Source: Paenarthrobacter sp. A20 (GTDB taxonomy: Bacteria; Actinomycetota; Actinomycetes; Actinomycetales; Micrococcaceae). Taken from it: a DNA stretch of 64,000 nucleotides. Both the position numbers and the translations under genes were made by a program. Where the stretch lies: the NCBI RefSeq assembly GCF_024168825.1, contig NZ_JALJWH010000001.1, positions 558,001 to 622,000 on the forward strand, in the 5' to 3' direction. This document shows, piece after piece, positions 49,407 through 57,127 of the stretch (position 1 is the stretch's first letter; each line of letters begins with the position of its first letter). The notes beneath the pieces are model-generated. The model was not told where the DNA came from and did no database searches. It saw only the letters and a list, made by a program, of their open reading frames with translations.

Positions 49407-51308
49407 TCAGAAGGCGAACGACACCTCCAAAACCTGTCCCGAACCCAAGGCAAGGCGCGCGCCGATGCGGCTGTCGTCGTCGAGCACGTCAAAAACTGGA
49501 CGCCCGACGGCGGGAGGAACCCAGGCAGGAGGCTCACCACCGAGGTACACCAGTGAAGCGAAGCAGCTGCGTTTGCCGGACAGCTGGCCTTCCAGATAGC
49601 CGCATGCGGCCAGCTCGCCCAATGGCGACGCGCCTTCCGCCCGGTAGGTTCCGACGCCCGCATAGCCGTAAAGGGGCCATATGGCGGTGTGAAGCCGGCC
49701 GTCGCTGAGCACGCCATCCCGGTTCTCCACGGGGCGGCTACCGGCCAGCGCGTAGCCGCCATCGCGGACGGCCAGGCCAGAGGCAACATGGGACACCACG
49801 GCGTGGACCCGAAGTTCGTACCCGCCTGCCGCGGCCGTTCCCGTCGCGACCCGCCAGGGTGAATCGGCGGGGTCGTCGGTGTCATCCCACACGGGGGCAT
49901 GCCAACTGGCTGCCTGTTGATGCCAGGCCTTGGGGCGGTGGATCTTCGCCCGGCGGCTGGGCGTGCCGGAGTGGTTGAGGATGGCGAAGTGGTTGTCGAC
50001 CGGGTGCGTGGTGAACAGTGGCGCCGTGTGGCTTGAGTAGGCGAGGCGGCGGTACAGGGGATCGTCCGGACCCGGCGCGTAGTACTTGTCGCTGCCGTGG
50101 TTGAGCAGACGGGCAATGCCGTCAGCGGCAGTGGAGTGGAGCAGGTAGTTGGGCGCCTCTGCGTGCTTCAGGCCGTCATCCCCCTCGAACGGAGATGGTT
50201 CCTCGACGGCGGTCCACACCGGGTGGTCGGCGGGCAGGAGCAATCCTACGAACGCCTTGGACGTCCAGTACGGCGAGGCGGGGCCCGAGTATCCCTGGGT
50301 CATTGGCTCGAAAGCGCCGAACCACCCAAGTGACGGCAGGCCGTCGTCGTAAGCGCCGCCGTCGAGGAAGTACTTCGCCGCGCCGCTGGCGATCCTACGG
50401 GTCTGGCCGGGGTTGAGCGGCGTCGCGGCGATCGCCTCACCCATGAAGAGGGGCGCCACCGCGGCGTAGCGGTAGATCAGCGAACGGCCTTGGAAAATCG
50501 GGGCGCCGTTGGAACCGAAGAACCTGACGTGGTCCTCCAGGAAAGCCGCGAGCCGGGTCCGATAGAGGTCCAGGCGGCGGTCGGCTTCAGGGTACCGGCC
50601 GGCAGCGAATTCGGCCCAGAGGATGGGGTAGAGGTGCATGGCCCAGCCGCAGTAGTAATCGAAGAAATCGCCGGTACCGCCGTTGTCCCCGTCCCTGTAC
50701 CACCCTCCGCCGGCGTACCAGTCCTCCAGGCGCTGCAGGCCGTGTTCGATCTGGCGTTCGTTGTGCTCGAACCCGGCACCGGCCAGGAACTCGGCGATCA
50801 TCACTTGGAAGAGCACCCAGTTGTTGTCCACACAGGTGCTGCGCGAGGAGCCCTGCAGCCAGGCGGCAACCTGCGCCTGTTCGTCGCCGCCGAGGGTGTC
50901 CCACAGCCAGGCCTTGGTGATCTGGAGCCCAAGGACGATGGATGCAGCCTCCACCATGGGTTGCGAGCGATCAGTAATCGGCAACCACGCTTCAGGTCCG
51001 TCCCCTTGGGTCCCCTGAAGCAGGCCCTCGCGGTAAAGGTCCACATGGCCGTGGGGATCATCCCCGCCCTCGCCCGCCACCCGGAAAGCCGCCAGCAGGA
51101 ACGTTCGGGCGAAACCTTCCAGGCCGTCGGACACAACTCCCGACGACGACGGGCGGCCGCCCAGCCGGATTGTCGCCTTGCGGGGTGAAAAGTAGGGGCG
51201 AACCGCGAGCAACTGCTGATCCGCGAGGGCCAGCCAGTGCTCCCGCGTCCATCCAGTGATGGGGCTGAGGTCGAAATCCGGGGCGGGCATGGTGAAGCCG
51301 ATGGCCAT
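49407..51308 (-). CDS. DUF2264 domain protein (probable glycan-active alpha/alpha-barrel)
   Basis: A 633-residue cytoplasmic protein without signal peptide. Helix pairs typical of an (alpha/alpha)6 barrel occupy residues about 1-380 (LVIGLQ-type and DGGWYRDGDNGGTGDFFDYYC; YWTSKAFVGLLLP), followed by a beta-rich C-terminal domain. DUF2264 proteins are often found near sugar transport and polysaccharide genes and resemble glucuronyl hydrolases, but no activity is proven. AGGAG is 4 bases upstream of the ATG. The operator-like site 51377-51391 matches those of the sugar ABC operon further right. Confidence 0.85.
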   Translation of the reverse strand: MAIGFTMPAPDFDLSPITGWTREHWLALADQQLLAVRPYFSPRKATIRLGGRPSSSGVVSDGLEGFARTFLLAAFRVAGEGGDDPHGHVDLYREGLLQGTQGDGPEAWLPITDRSQPMVEAASIVLGLQITKAWLWDTLGGDEQAQVAAWLQGSSRSTCVDNNWVLFQVMIAEFLAGAGFEHNERQIEHGLQRLEDWYAGGGWYRDGDNGGTGDFFDYYCGWAMHLYPILWAEFAAGRYPEADRRLDLYRTRLAAFLEDHVRFFGSNGAPIFQGRSLIYRYAAVAPLFMGEAIAATPLNPGQTRRIASGAAKYFLDGGAYDDGLPSLGWFGAFEPMTQGYSGPASPYWTSKAFVGLLLPADHPVWTAVEEPSPFEGDDGLKHAEAPNYLLHSTAADGIARLLNHGSDKYYAPGPDDPLYRRLAYSSHTAPLFTTHPVDNHFAILNHSGTPSRRAKIHRPKAWHQQAASWHAPVWDDTDDPADSPWRVATGTAAAGGYELRVHAVVSHVASGLAVRDGGYALAGSRPVENRDGVLSDGRLHTAIWPLYGYAGVGTYRAEGASPLGELAACGYLEGQLSGKRSCFASLVYLGGEPPAWVPPAVGRPVFDVLDDDSRIGARLALGSGQVLEVSFAF

Positions 51309-51376
51309 GAGTCTCCTGCGGGGGCGTAGTTCCAGCTTCATTACAGTAGGTTGTCCGCAGCTGGATCGGAGGGAGT

Positions 51377-51391
51377 TGAACAATAGTGAAC
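51377..51391. promoter_or_regulatory. DeoR/LacI-type operator upstream of DUF2264
   Basis: TGAACAATAGTGAAC, centred about 76 bases upstream of the DUF2264 start. It agrees in 13 of 15 positions with the site at 55848-55862 in front of the DeoR-LacI regulator. Confidence 0.65.
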
Positions 51392-51505
51392 GACTAAAGA
51401 GTGATGCAGCTCACACAAAAGTCACCGTGAGGATCCTTCACTTCGTTGCGTCCTATTCATGACGGCGCAAAAGAACGCCGCACACAACGGACAGGAGTGA
51501 TTGCC

Positions 51506-51985
51506 ATGACGATCCAGACCCACACCCCCGCAGACGTCCCCGCAAAGAACACCCCGGCGCCCATCCAGGACAAGCCAATCCAGGACAAGGGCAAGGACGG
51601 CCGTGGCGCCACCACAGTGGCCGACGGCGTCGTAGCCAAGATCGCCGGCATCGCCATCCAGGAAATCCCCGGCGTCCATGCCCTGGGCGGCGGCGCGGCC
51701 CGGGCCATCGGCACCCTCCGCGAAAAGGTTGGCCAGAAGGACCTCACGCAGGGTGTCAGCGTAGAAGTTGGCCAAACCCAGGTGGCCGTGGACGTCACCC
51801 TGGTTGTTGAATACCCCCACCCGCTCCAGGAAGTCGCAGACAACGCCCGCGACGCCGTTTACACGGCCATCGAGGACCTGGTGGGCATGGAAGTCACCGA
51901 AGTGAACGTCACCATCACGGATATCCATGTGCCGTCCGAGGATTCCGACGCCGATGATGCCACGCGTGAGCCGAGGGTCGCATGA
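51506..51985 (+). CDS. Asp23/Gls24 family envelope stress response protein
   Basis: A 159-residue protein and first gene of the Asp23 cluster. After a disordered Pro/Lys-rich head come VADGVVAKIAGIAIQEIPGV, then VEVGQTQVAVDVTLVVEYPH and VTEVNVTITDIHV, the full Asp23 domain pattern. Asp23 proteins form a membrane-proximal network tethered by AmaP in Staphylococcus. ACAGGAGTG precedes the ATG. Confidence 0.93.
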   Translation: MTIQTHTPADVPAKNTPAPIQDKPIQDKGKDGRGATTVADGVVAKIAGIAIQEIPGVHALGGGAARAIGTLREKVGQKDLTQGVSVEVGQTQVAVDVTLVVEYPHPLQEVADNARDAVYTAIEDLVGMEVTEVNVTITDIHVPSEDSDADDATREPRVA

Positions 51986-52173
51986 GCCCCACAGTTACGG
52001 GCATGGCCGTAGGAGCGGTCCTGGCACTGGCCGGCTTGGCCTTCGGATTCTGGGGGCTGCTGCTGACTGCGTTGTTCGTAGGAATCGGAGCCGTGCTGGG
52101 CCGCTCCGCCGAGGGAAAGCTTGACCTGGGCGGGGTGCTGGATGCCCTGCGGGGCAAGCGCTCCTCCTCATGA
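51982..52173 (+). CDS. DUF2273-like small membrane protein
   Basis: A 63-residue protein. Two hydrophobic helices (AVGAVLALAGLAFGFWGLLL and LTALFVGIGAVLGR) precede a basic tail with EGKLDLGGVLDALRGKRSS, the pattern of DUF2273 proteins that accompany Asp23. ATGA overlap with asp23 on the left and with the next gene on the right. Confidence 0.85.
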   Translation: MSPTVTGMAVGAVLALAGLAFGFWGLLLTALFVGIGAVLGRSAEGKLDLGGVLDALRGKRSSS

Positions 52174-52604
52174 TCAGCGAAGCCGGTGGCCCGGCACCGG
52201 AGAACAACGCCGGGAACGAAGCCGGGCACAGGGCCGGGCACACCCGAATTGCCCGGACCGCGCTCCGCAAAACGGTGGAAACCATCACGGCCCGCGCTTT
52301 CCAGGTAGGCGGGAGCAACGTCACGGCTGAACTGGACGACGACTCCGGCAGGCTCGGCGTCAGGGCTTCAGTCCAGCTTGCGCTCCCGCCCCTGTTGGGG
52401 CCCCGGCCGGATGCGGGCACAACCCTGGACGGCAAAGCAACGCATGGCACCGTGTTCGAGAAGGCCCAGGCCGCGCGGACAGAGCTGGTGGCCCGCAGCC
52501 TGGAACTCACCGGCATGGAACTTGGCCGCGTCGACATCCGGCTCACTGGATCCAAGCAGGCACAGTTGAAGGAAAGTCACTCCACGGAAAGGAGGGTGCA
52601 GTGA
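52170..52604 (+). CDS. Asp23-like protein, divergent
   Basis: A 144-residue protein. RIARTALRKTVETITARAFQ, then TAELDDDSGRLGVRASVQLA and LELTGMELGRVDIRLTG follow the secondary structure of Asp23 domains, but sequence similarity is low. A Gly/Asn-rich head precedes it. No membrane segment. Overlaps both neighbours by four bases. Probably part of the same envelope assembly. Confidence 0.75.
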   Translation: MISEAGGPAPENNAGNEAGHRAGHTRIARTALRKTVETITARAFQVGGSNVTAELDDDSGRLGVRASVQLALPPLLGPRPDAGTTLDGKATHGTVFEKAQAARTELVARSLELTGMELGRVDIRLTGSKQAQLKESHSTERRVQ

Positions 52605-53182
52605 AGCAGGACCGAGTCATCCGGCGCATGATCCGCAGGGACACACATTCTTCAAGGTCCATCCCGTCCGTGGTGGCGGCCTCCCTTCTTCTGATCACGT
52701 TCCTCTGGCTGGCGCTGGAATCCGTGCTGTGGCTGCTCAAGGACCAGCCCTTGCTTGCCAGCCCCGCCCAGCTGCGGAAGTGGCTGCTTGACCTTCCCGC
52801 CAACACCATCCCGGCGGGCATGACCGCAGCTGGCGTTGGCTTGGGAATTCTGGGGCTGCTGATCATCGGCATAGCGGTCGGCAAGGGACGCCGGCCCAGG
52901 CGCGCCCTGGCCAGCGACCGCACGGCAACGGTTGTCGATGACGATGTCATCGCCGCAGCCGTGTCCAGCAGGACCCGGCTTGCCGCGGGCTTGGCGCCAG
53001 GGCAGGTGACCACCACCGTCGGCGGACGGTCCGTACGCGTCCAGGTCCGTCCGACGTCGGGCGTTCCCCTGAACCTTGAGTCCATCAAAACAGCGCTCGA
53101 CGGCGAACTGGCCGCCTATGCGCTGGATCGGCCGGTCAAGCACAGCGTACGGGTATTGAACGAAGGAGCAGTGGGGCAATGA
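52601..53182 (+). CDS. DUF6286-type membrane protein
   Basis: A 193-residue protein with two membrane helices (SVVAASLLLITFLWLALESV; AGVGLGILGLLIIGIAVG) and a C-terminal soluble domain that ends in an Asp23-like strand order (TVGGRSVRVQVRPTSGVPLN; HSVRVLNEGAV). Start is GTG, overlapping the previous stop. The topology mirrors AmaP, so it is a possible second anchor. Confidence 0.82.
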   Translation: MKQDRVIRRMIRRDTHSSRSIPSVVAASLLLITFLWLALESVLWLLKDQPLLASPAQLRKWLLDLPANTIPAGMTAAGVGLGILGLLIIGIAVGKGRRPRRALASDRTATVVDDDVIAAAVSSRTRLAAGLAPGQVTTTVGGRSVRVQVRPTSGVPLNLESIKTALDGELAAYALDRPVKHSVRVLNEGAVGQ

Positions 53183-53784
53183 GAAGGACCAACCGTGCAG
53201 TGAACCGCATCCTGCTCACCGTGGTGGGGCTGGCCCTGCTGGGCACCGGAGCCGCACTCATCGCGGCCGGAACCCTGCCGGGAGCAGCGGATACCTGGCG
53301 GGCCATTGGTTCTACCCTGACGGATCAAGCCCGCACCCTCTCCAGCACCGCTCTCTTACCTGAACCGGCGAGAAGCTGGTGGCTGGTGGCTGGCGTTGCG
53401 GCGCTGCTGCTGGGCGCCGTACTCAGCGCCGCTTGGCTGGCATCCCAGGGCGGCGGCCGGACACCCCGCCTGGCAGAGCAAGCCGACGGGAGCAACGGCC
53501 GAACCGTGGTGGACGTTGGACTCATCTCCGCAGCAGTCCACCAAGCCCTGAACGGCAACAAGAACGTCCTGGCTGCTTCAGTCTCCGCTTGGGAATCACG
53601 GAGCGGGACGGCGCTGCGGCTCCGCATGCAAGCGCGCAAGGGAACCTCACCCAGGGAGCTTGCCGACACCGCCGAAGAACTCATCCAAGGAATCGACGCC
53701 TGGCTGGGCCATCCAATACCGGTCCTGGTCCGAATCACCAGCGGCGCCCGGACCCGGGTGTCCGGTTCCCGTCGTACCCGGTGA
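53179..53784 (+). CDS. amaP: Alkaline-shock response membrane anchor protein AmaP-like
   Basis: A 201-residue protein with an N-terminal helix (ILLTVVGLALLGTGAALIAA) and a second (WWLVAGVAALLLGAVLSAAWL), then a soluble Asp23-like domain (VVDVGLISAAVHQALNGNKN; GTALRLRMQARKG; HPIPVLVRITSG). Topology and position fit AmaP, which anchors Asp23 to the membrane. It is the fifth gene in an unbroken chain of ATGA/GTGA overlaps. Confidence 0.8.
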   Translation: MRRTNRAVNRILLTVVGLALLGTGAALIAAGTLPGAADTWRAIGSTLTDQARTLSSTALLPEPARSWWLVAGVAALLLGAVLSAAWLASQGGGRTPRLAEQADGSNGRTVVDVGLISAAVHQALNGNKNVLAASVSAWESRSGTALRLRMQARKGTSPRELADTAEELIQGIDAWLGHPIPVLVRITSGARTRVSGSRRTR

Positions 53785-53879
53785 CCGTCTCTCATCAGTC
53801 ACCGCAGTGAAACAGCTTTCCACCGAATAAAAACCGGCACGGCCCTCAAAGGCCGTGCACAACAAGAAAAGGGAACACC

Positions 53880-54110
53880 ATGGGTATCAACGACAAGATC
53901 AACAACGCAGCCACCGAGCACCTCGGTGCCGCCAAGGAAGGCGCAGGAAAGCTCACGGGCGATCAGGCGCTGGAGCGCGAGGGCCAGCAGGACCAAGCAC
54001 AGGCCAAGCTCCAGCAGGCCGGCGAAAAGGTCAAGGACGCTGCAGCGGACATCAGCGAAAACATCAAGGATGCCGCCCAGAAGCTCAAAGAGGGTTTCAC
54101 CAAGAAGTAA
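53880..54110 (+). CDS. CsbD family stress protein
   Basis: A 76-residue hydrophilic helical protein. INNAATEHLGAAKEGAGKLT, then DQALEREGQQDQAQAKLQQA and VKDAAADISENIKDAAQKLK are typical CsbD repeats; CsbD is under sigma-B control in Bacillus. It has its own 95-base upstream gap and a terminator, so it is a separate unit inside the cluster. Confidence 0.93.
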   Translation: MGINDKINNAATEHLGAAKEGAGKLTGDQALEREGQQDQAQAKLQQAGEKVKDAAADISENIKDAAQKLKEGFTKK

Positions 54111-54119
54111 GACCGGGTC

Positions 54120-54151
54120 GGGACGGTTCCACCGGCATACGGAACCGTCCC
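54120..54151 (+). terminator. Terminator after csbD-like gene
   Basis: Perfect 11-bp stem GGGACGGTTCC (54120-54130) with GGAACCGTCCC (54141-54151) and a 10-base loop, 9 bases after the stop. No strong T tract. Confidence 0.75.
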
Positions 54152-54221
54152 GAACCTACCGCCTCGATTCACTATCCAAGATTCAGGCTCAAGTCCACCG
54201 TGTACTGGGAAGGCAGGAAAC

Positions 54222-54806
54222 GTGACTGGTTCACCCGCGGCGCAGCACCAACTGGACCTGGTTCCCGATGCTTTGCTGGCAGGCAGGGCCGCAGATGGTG
54301 ACACGGCCGCTTTCGAGGCCCTCGCCAGACGCCACGGCCCCCTGATGCGGGCCACGGCCCGTCGGTTGACCGGCTCACTGGCCGACGCCGACGACGTCGT
54401 CCAGGAAACACTCGTCCAGGCCTGGAAACAACTGGACAGCTTGCGGGATCCGGCTGCGGTAAAGGGTTGGTTGCTTCGCATCGTTGGCAGCCGCAGCATC
54501 GACCACCTCCGGAAGCGCCGCAACCACGCGGACCTTGGCGACGTGGAAAACACAGTGGATGCCACTTCCCCGCCCAGGAACAAGGACCCGGAAACCAACG
54601 CCGTCAACAGCTCCCGAATCGAGGCCCTGAAGGCGGCGCTCTCCAAGCTTCCAGAGGAGCAGCGGCGTTGTTGGGTGCTCAAGGAGTTCAATGACCAAAG
54701 CTACGAGGAAATTGCGCTGACACTGAACATCAGCCCAGCCAGTGTCCGCGGCCGCCTGGCCCGGGCACGGATCACTCTTGCGCGCACCATGGAGGAATGG
54801 CGATGA
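54222..54806 (+). CDS. ECF RNA polymerase sigma factor
   Basis: A 194-residue sigma factor of minimal ECF form. Region 2 (about residues 25-95): RRHGPLMRATARRLTG, ADADDVVQETLVQAWKQLDS, GWLLRIVGSRSIDHLRKRR. Region 4 (about 135-190): LSKLPEEQRRCWVLKEFNDQ and SYEEIALTLNISPASVRGRL. Start is GTG behind AGGCAGGAAAC. It overlaps the zinc-finger/Asp23 gene by ATGA, typical of a sigma/anti-sigma pair. Likely regulates the cell-envelope stress genes around it. Confidence 0.92.
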   Translation: MTGSPAAQHQLDLVPDALLAGRAADGDTAAFEALARRHGPLMRATARRLTGSLADADDVVQETLVQAWKQLDSLRDPAAVKGWLLRIVGSRSIDHLRKRRNHADLGDVENTVDATSPPRNKDPETNAVNSSRIEALKAALSKLPEEQRRCWVLKEFNDQSYEEIALTLNISPASVRGRLARARITLARTMEEWR

Positions 54807-55432
54807 ACACCACCAGCGACACCCTCGAATGCGGCCACAGCCTCGCGGAGCTGAGCGCCTACTTGGACACTGGACAGATTGCAGATCCGGTCCACCTGGA
54901 AACATGCCCCGAATGCCAGGCCGGCTTGGCCTCGCTGCGTCACCTCTCCGAGCTGGGACGCGAACTGCTCAGCTCCGACGTGGCGGATGCCGGCTCCGGC
55001 ACGGACGACTGGATGCAGTCCATCCTGGACAACCTCCGGCTGGAGTTGCGGCCGGGACGGAGCATTCCATTGCAGTCCGGGAACCCCAACGACACTCTGT
55101 GGGAAACGGAAGGATCCATCTCCGCACTCATCCGTTCCGTAGCCGACGCCCTTCCGGGAACAGCCGCCGGCAAATGCCGCCTGCACGGAGACGTCACCAC
55201 ACCTGGAGCCGGGATCACCGTGGACGTGGAAGTAGCAGTCGTTTACGGACACCCCATGGAAGAACATGCCGCCACGCTTCGCCAGGAGCTGGCAGAAACC
55301 CTGGCTGCCCATACTGAACTGACCATTCAAGCCATCAACATCACTGTTACCGATGTGCTGGAGCCGCCCAAGCCAGCAAGCCCTGCAGATGCCACTACCC
55401 CTGCAGATCCCATGACCAAGGAGCAGCCATGA
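54803..55432 (+). CDS. Zinc-finger anti-sigma-like domain fused to an Asp23-like domain
   Basis: A 209-residue soluble protein. Residues 1-45 carry a ZAS motif: Cys10, His31, Cys35 and Cys38 (H-x3-C-x2-C) in an anti-sigma N-terminal helix pattern (CGHSLAELSAYLDTGQ; HLETCPECQAGLASLRHLSE). Residues about 95-190 have Asp23-like strand order (ISALIRSVADALPGTAAGKC; GITVDVEVAVVYG; LTIQAINITVTDVL). No membrane helix is present. ATGA overlap with the sigma gene suggests it is the cognate anti-sigma factor, with the Asp23 part as sensor (inference). Confidence 0.82.
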   Translation: MNTTSDTLECGHSLAELSAYLDTGQIADPVHLETCPECQAGLASLRHLSELGRELLSSDVADAGSGTDDWMQSILDNLRLELRPGRSIPLQSGNPNDTLWETEGSISALIRSVADALPGTAAGKCRLHGDVTTPGAGITVDVEVAVVYGHPMEEHAATLRQELAETLAAHTELTIQAINITVTDVLEPPKPASPADATTPADPMTKEQP

Positions 55433-55797
55433 CCGAGCCTTTGGAAGTCGGGGATGCCGCCCCCGCAAGTGTTTCGGGCACCTGGGTAGAGTTGGGCGGT
55501 TTGGCCGAACAGCTGCTCGGCGTGGTTCAGGCGGTGGAAGGTGTCAGCGCGGTCTACCCTGCCCAACCGCTGTGGCAGTCCATTGCCGGCGCCGCGTTGT
55601 CCGCCTTGACCGGGGAGACTCCTTCTCTGATCAGCCTCACTGACGATGCCGGGGTGCTCGCAGTAAAGATGCGGATCGCGGTGGCCACGTCCCGTCCGGC
55701 CCCGGTTGTGGCCCGCGAAGTAGCCGAAGCCGTGCGGCGGCACCTGCTCCCCCGGCCGGCCGCCGTCGAGGTCTCAGTGGTGAAGGTCGGCACATAA
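55429..55797 (+). CDS. Asp23-like protein, last of the cluster
   Basis: A 122-residue protein. VQAVEGVSAVYPAQPLWQSI and AVKMRIAVATSRPAPVVARE then AVEVSVVKVG follow the Asp23-like order. No membrane segment. ATGA overlap with the fusion gene, so it is made in step with the sigma/anti-sigma pair. Confidence 0.75.
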   Translation: MTEPLEVGDAAPASVSGTWVELGGLAEQLLGVVQAVEGVSAVYPAQPLWQSIAGAALSALTGETPSLISLTDDAGVLAVKMRIAVATSRPAPVVAREVAEAVRRHLLPRPAAVEVSVVKVGT

Positions 55798-55830
55798 GGC
55801 GTCGTGGATCCGCGTCCGCACTCTGTTCTG

Positions 55831-55862
55831 GTTCATAATGAACAAACTGAACATAAGTGAAC
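55831..55862. promoter_or_regulatory. Operators in front of the DeoR-LacI regulator
   Basis: GTTCATAATGAAC (55831-55843) is a dyad with a 3-base centre, and TGAACATAAGTGAAC (55848-55862) follows. TGAAC recurs at 55839, 55848 and 55858, a spacing of 9-10 bases (one helical turn). The second site has its left edge 34 bases upstream of the ATG, which suits autoregulation. Confidence 0.7.
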
Positions 55863-55881
55863 TTGATAGGCGGAGACCTGC

Positions 55882-56982
55882 ATGCTGTCCGAGGATCGTC
55901 AACAGCTCATCCTGAGGGAGCTGGCTCTGCATGGCTCCCTCAATGCCGGGGAATTCGCGGCCAAACTGGGGACATCGGGGATGACTGTCCGGCGTGATCT
56001 CGCTGTGCTCGCCGAGCAAGGCCTGCTGGAGCGTGTGCATGGCGGCGCTGTCTCCACCGGCGGTAAGCCCGCTGGCCCTGCGGCCCCGCAGTCGACGTCG
56101 TGGCGTCCCGGCGGAAGGCGTCCGTTGGCGACGATCGGCATGATCGTTCCATCGGCGTCGTACTACTTTCCGGGCGTGATCCGCGGCGCCGAAGCCGCCG
56201 CGCAGGAAGCCGGCGTGCGGTTGGTGCTGGGGGTTTCCAACTACTCGGCTGCCGAGGAGCGACGGCAGCTGCGGCGGCTCTACGATCACGGGGTCGACGG
56301 AATCCTCATCACCCCCAGCGAGCAATCGTTGGCCAAAACCGAAACGCTGGACCTCTTGGCGGAATCGGAGGTGCCAGTGGTGGTGGTGGAGCGGTCCATC
56401 GACGACGCACTGGACTTCGGCCGGCTCGAATCAGTCCGGAGCGACCATGTGCGCGGCTCGGAGATAGCGGTGAACCACCTGCTGGGACTCGGCCACCAGA
56501 GGATCGCCATCTGCCTGCGCGAGAACAGTCCTACCGCGTCGCAGCTCATTGATGGATTCCACATCGCCATGCAGCGCGCCGGACACCCCCACGACGACTC
56601 GATGGTGCGTGCCATGTCCCGTGCGCAGAATGATCCGCAAGCCCATCGTGAGCTGATGAACGGGATCCTGGATTGGTGCGCCTCGACGGGAGTGACGGCC
56701 GCTGTTGTCCACACCGATGAGGATGCCCTCCAGTTTGTGAGCGCATGCCTGGAACGGCAGGTCCGAGTGCCGGAAGACTTCGCGATCGTTTCCTACGATG
56801 ACGAGATCGCCGCGCTCGGGGCCGTCCCGCTCACCGCCGTGGCACCGCCGAAATACGACGTCGGCCACCAGGCGTTGGTGATGTGCCTGACCCGGATAGG
56901 GGGAAGGCGTGGGAGCACTTCAGCGCTTCAACGCGTGAACCTGTCCCCCGCCCTGGTGGTGAGGGACTCAACGCAGGCCTAG
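55882..56982 (+). CDS. Hybrid transcriptional regulator: DeoR-type HTH fused to LacI-type ligand domain
   Basis: A 366-residue protein. Residues about 1-60 are a DeoR helix-turn-helix (EDRQQLILRELALHGSLNAG, then GTSGMTVRRDLAVLAEQGLL and RVHGGAV, the DeoR wing). Residues about 85-360 are a LacI/periplasmic-binding sugar sensor (ATIGMIVPSASYYFPGVIRG; LGLGHQRIAIC; DFAIVSYDDEIAAL). This mix is found in sugar regulators of actinobacteria. It precedes an ABC sugar operon and should repress it until the sugar binds. Confidence 0.9.
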   Translation: MLSEDRQQLILRELALHGSLNAGEFAAKLGTSGMTVRRDLAVLAEQGLLERVHGGAVSTGGKPAGPAAPQSTSWRPGGRRPLATIGMIVPSASYYFPGVIRGAEAAAQEAGVRLVLGVSNYSAAEERRQLRRLYDHGVDGILITPSEQSLAKTETLDLLAESEVPVVVVERSIDDALDFGRLESVRSDHVRGSEIAVNHLLGLGHQRIAICLRENSPTASQLIDGFHIAMQRAGHPHDDSMVRAMSRAQNDPQAHRELMNGILDWCASTGVTAAVVHTDEDALQFVSACLERQVRVPEDFAIVSYDDEIAALGAVPLTAVAPPKYDVGHQALVMCLTRIGGRRGSTSALQRVNLSPALVVRDSTQA

Positions 56983-57010
56983 TCCCCGCCAGGACGGCGG
57001 GCTCAGGATT

Positions 57011-57043
57011 GTTTACTTCTGTTCACTTCATTGCTGATGTTCA
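57011..57043. promoter_or_regulatory. Operators in front of the sugar ABC operon
   Basis: GTTTACTTCTGTTCA (57011-57025) is the reverse complement of TGAACAGAAGTAAAC, which matches 13 of 15 bases of the site before the regulator gene. A further GTTCA occurs at 57039-57043. They lie about 90-115 bases upstream of the binding-protein start. Confidence 0.65.
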
Positions 57044-57127
57044 TTTTTGTGGATTTCATGGTGCGTAGTCCAAAGGTGCCCCAGAGCACACCACGACTTC
57101 GCATCGTGAACTTCAAAGGAGAACAGA

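Noticed and set aside
55798..57127. The DeoR-LacI gene as a LacI protein with a normal LacI HTH
   Set aside because: The N-terminus has the DeoR pattern G-T-S-G-M-T-V-R-R-D-L and the R-V-H-G-G-A wing, not the LacI T-x-x-D-V-A opening.
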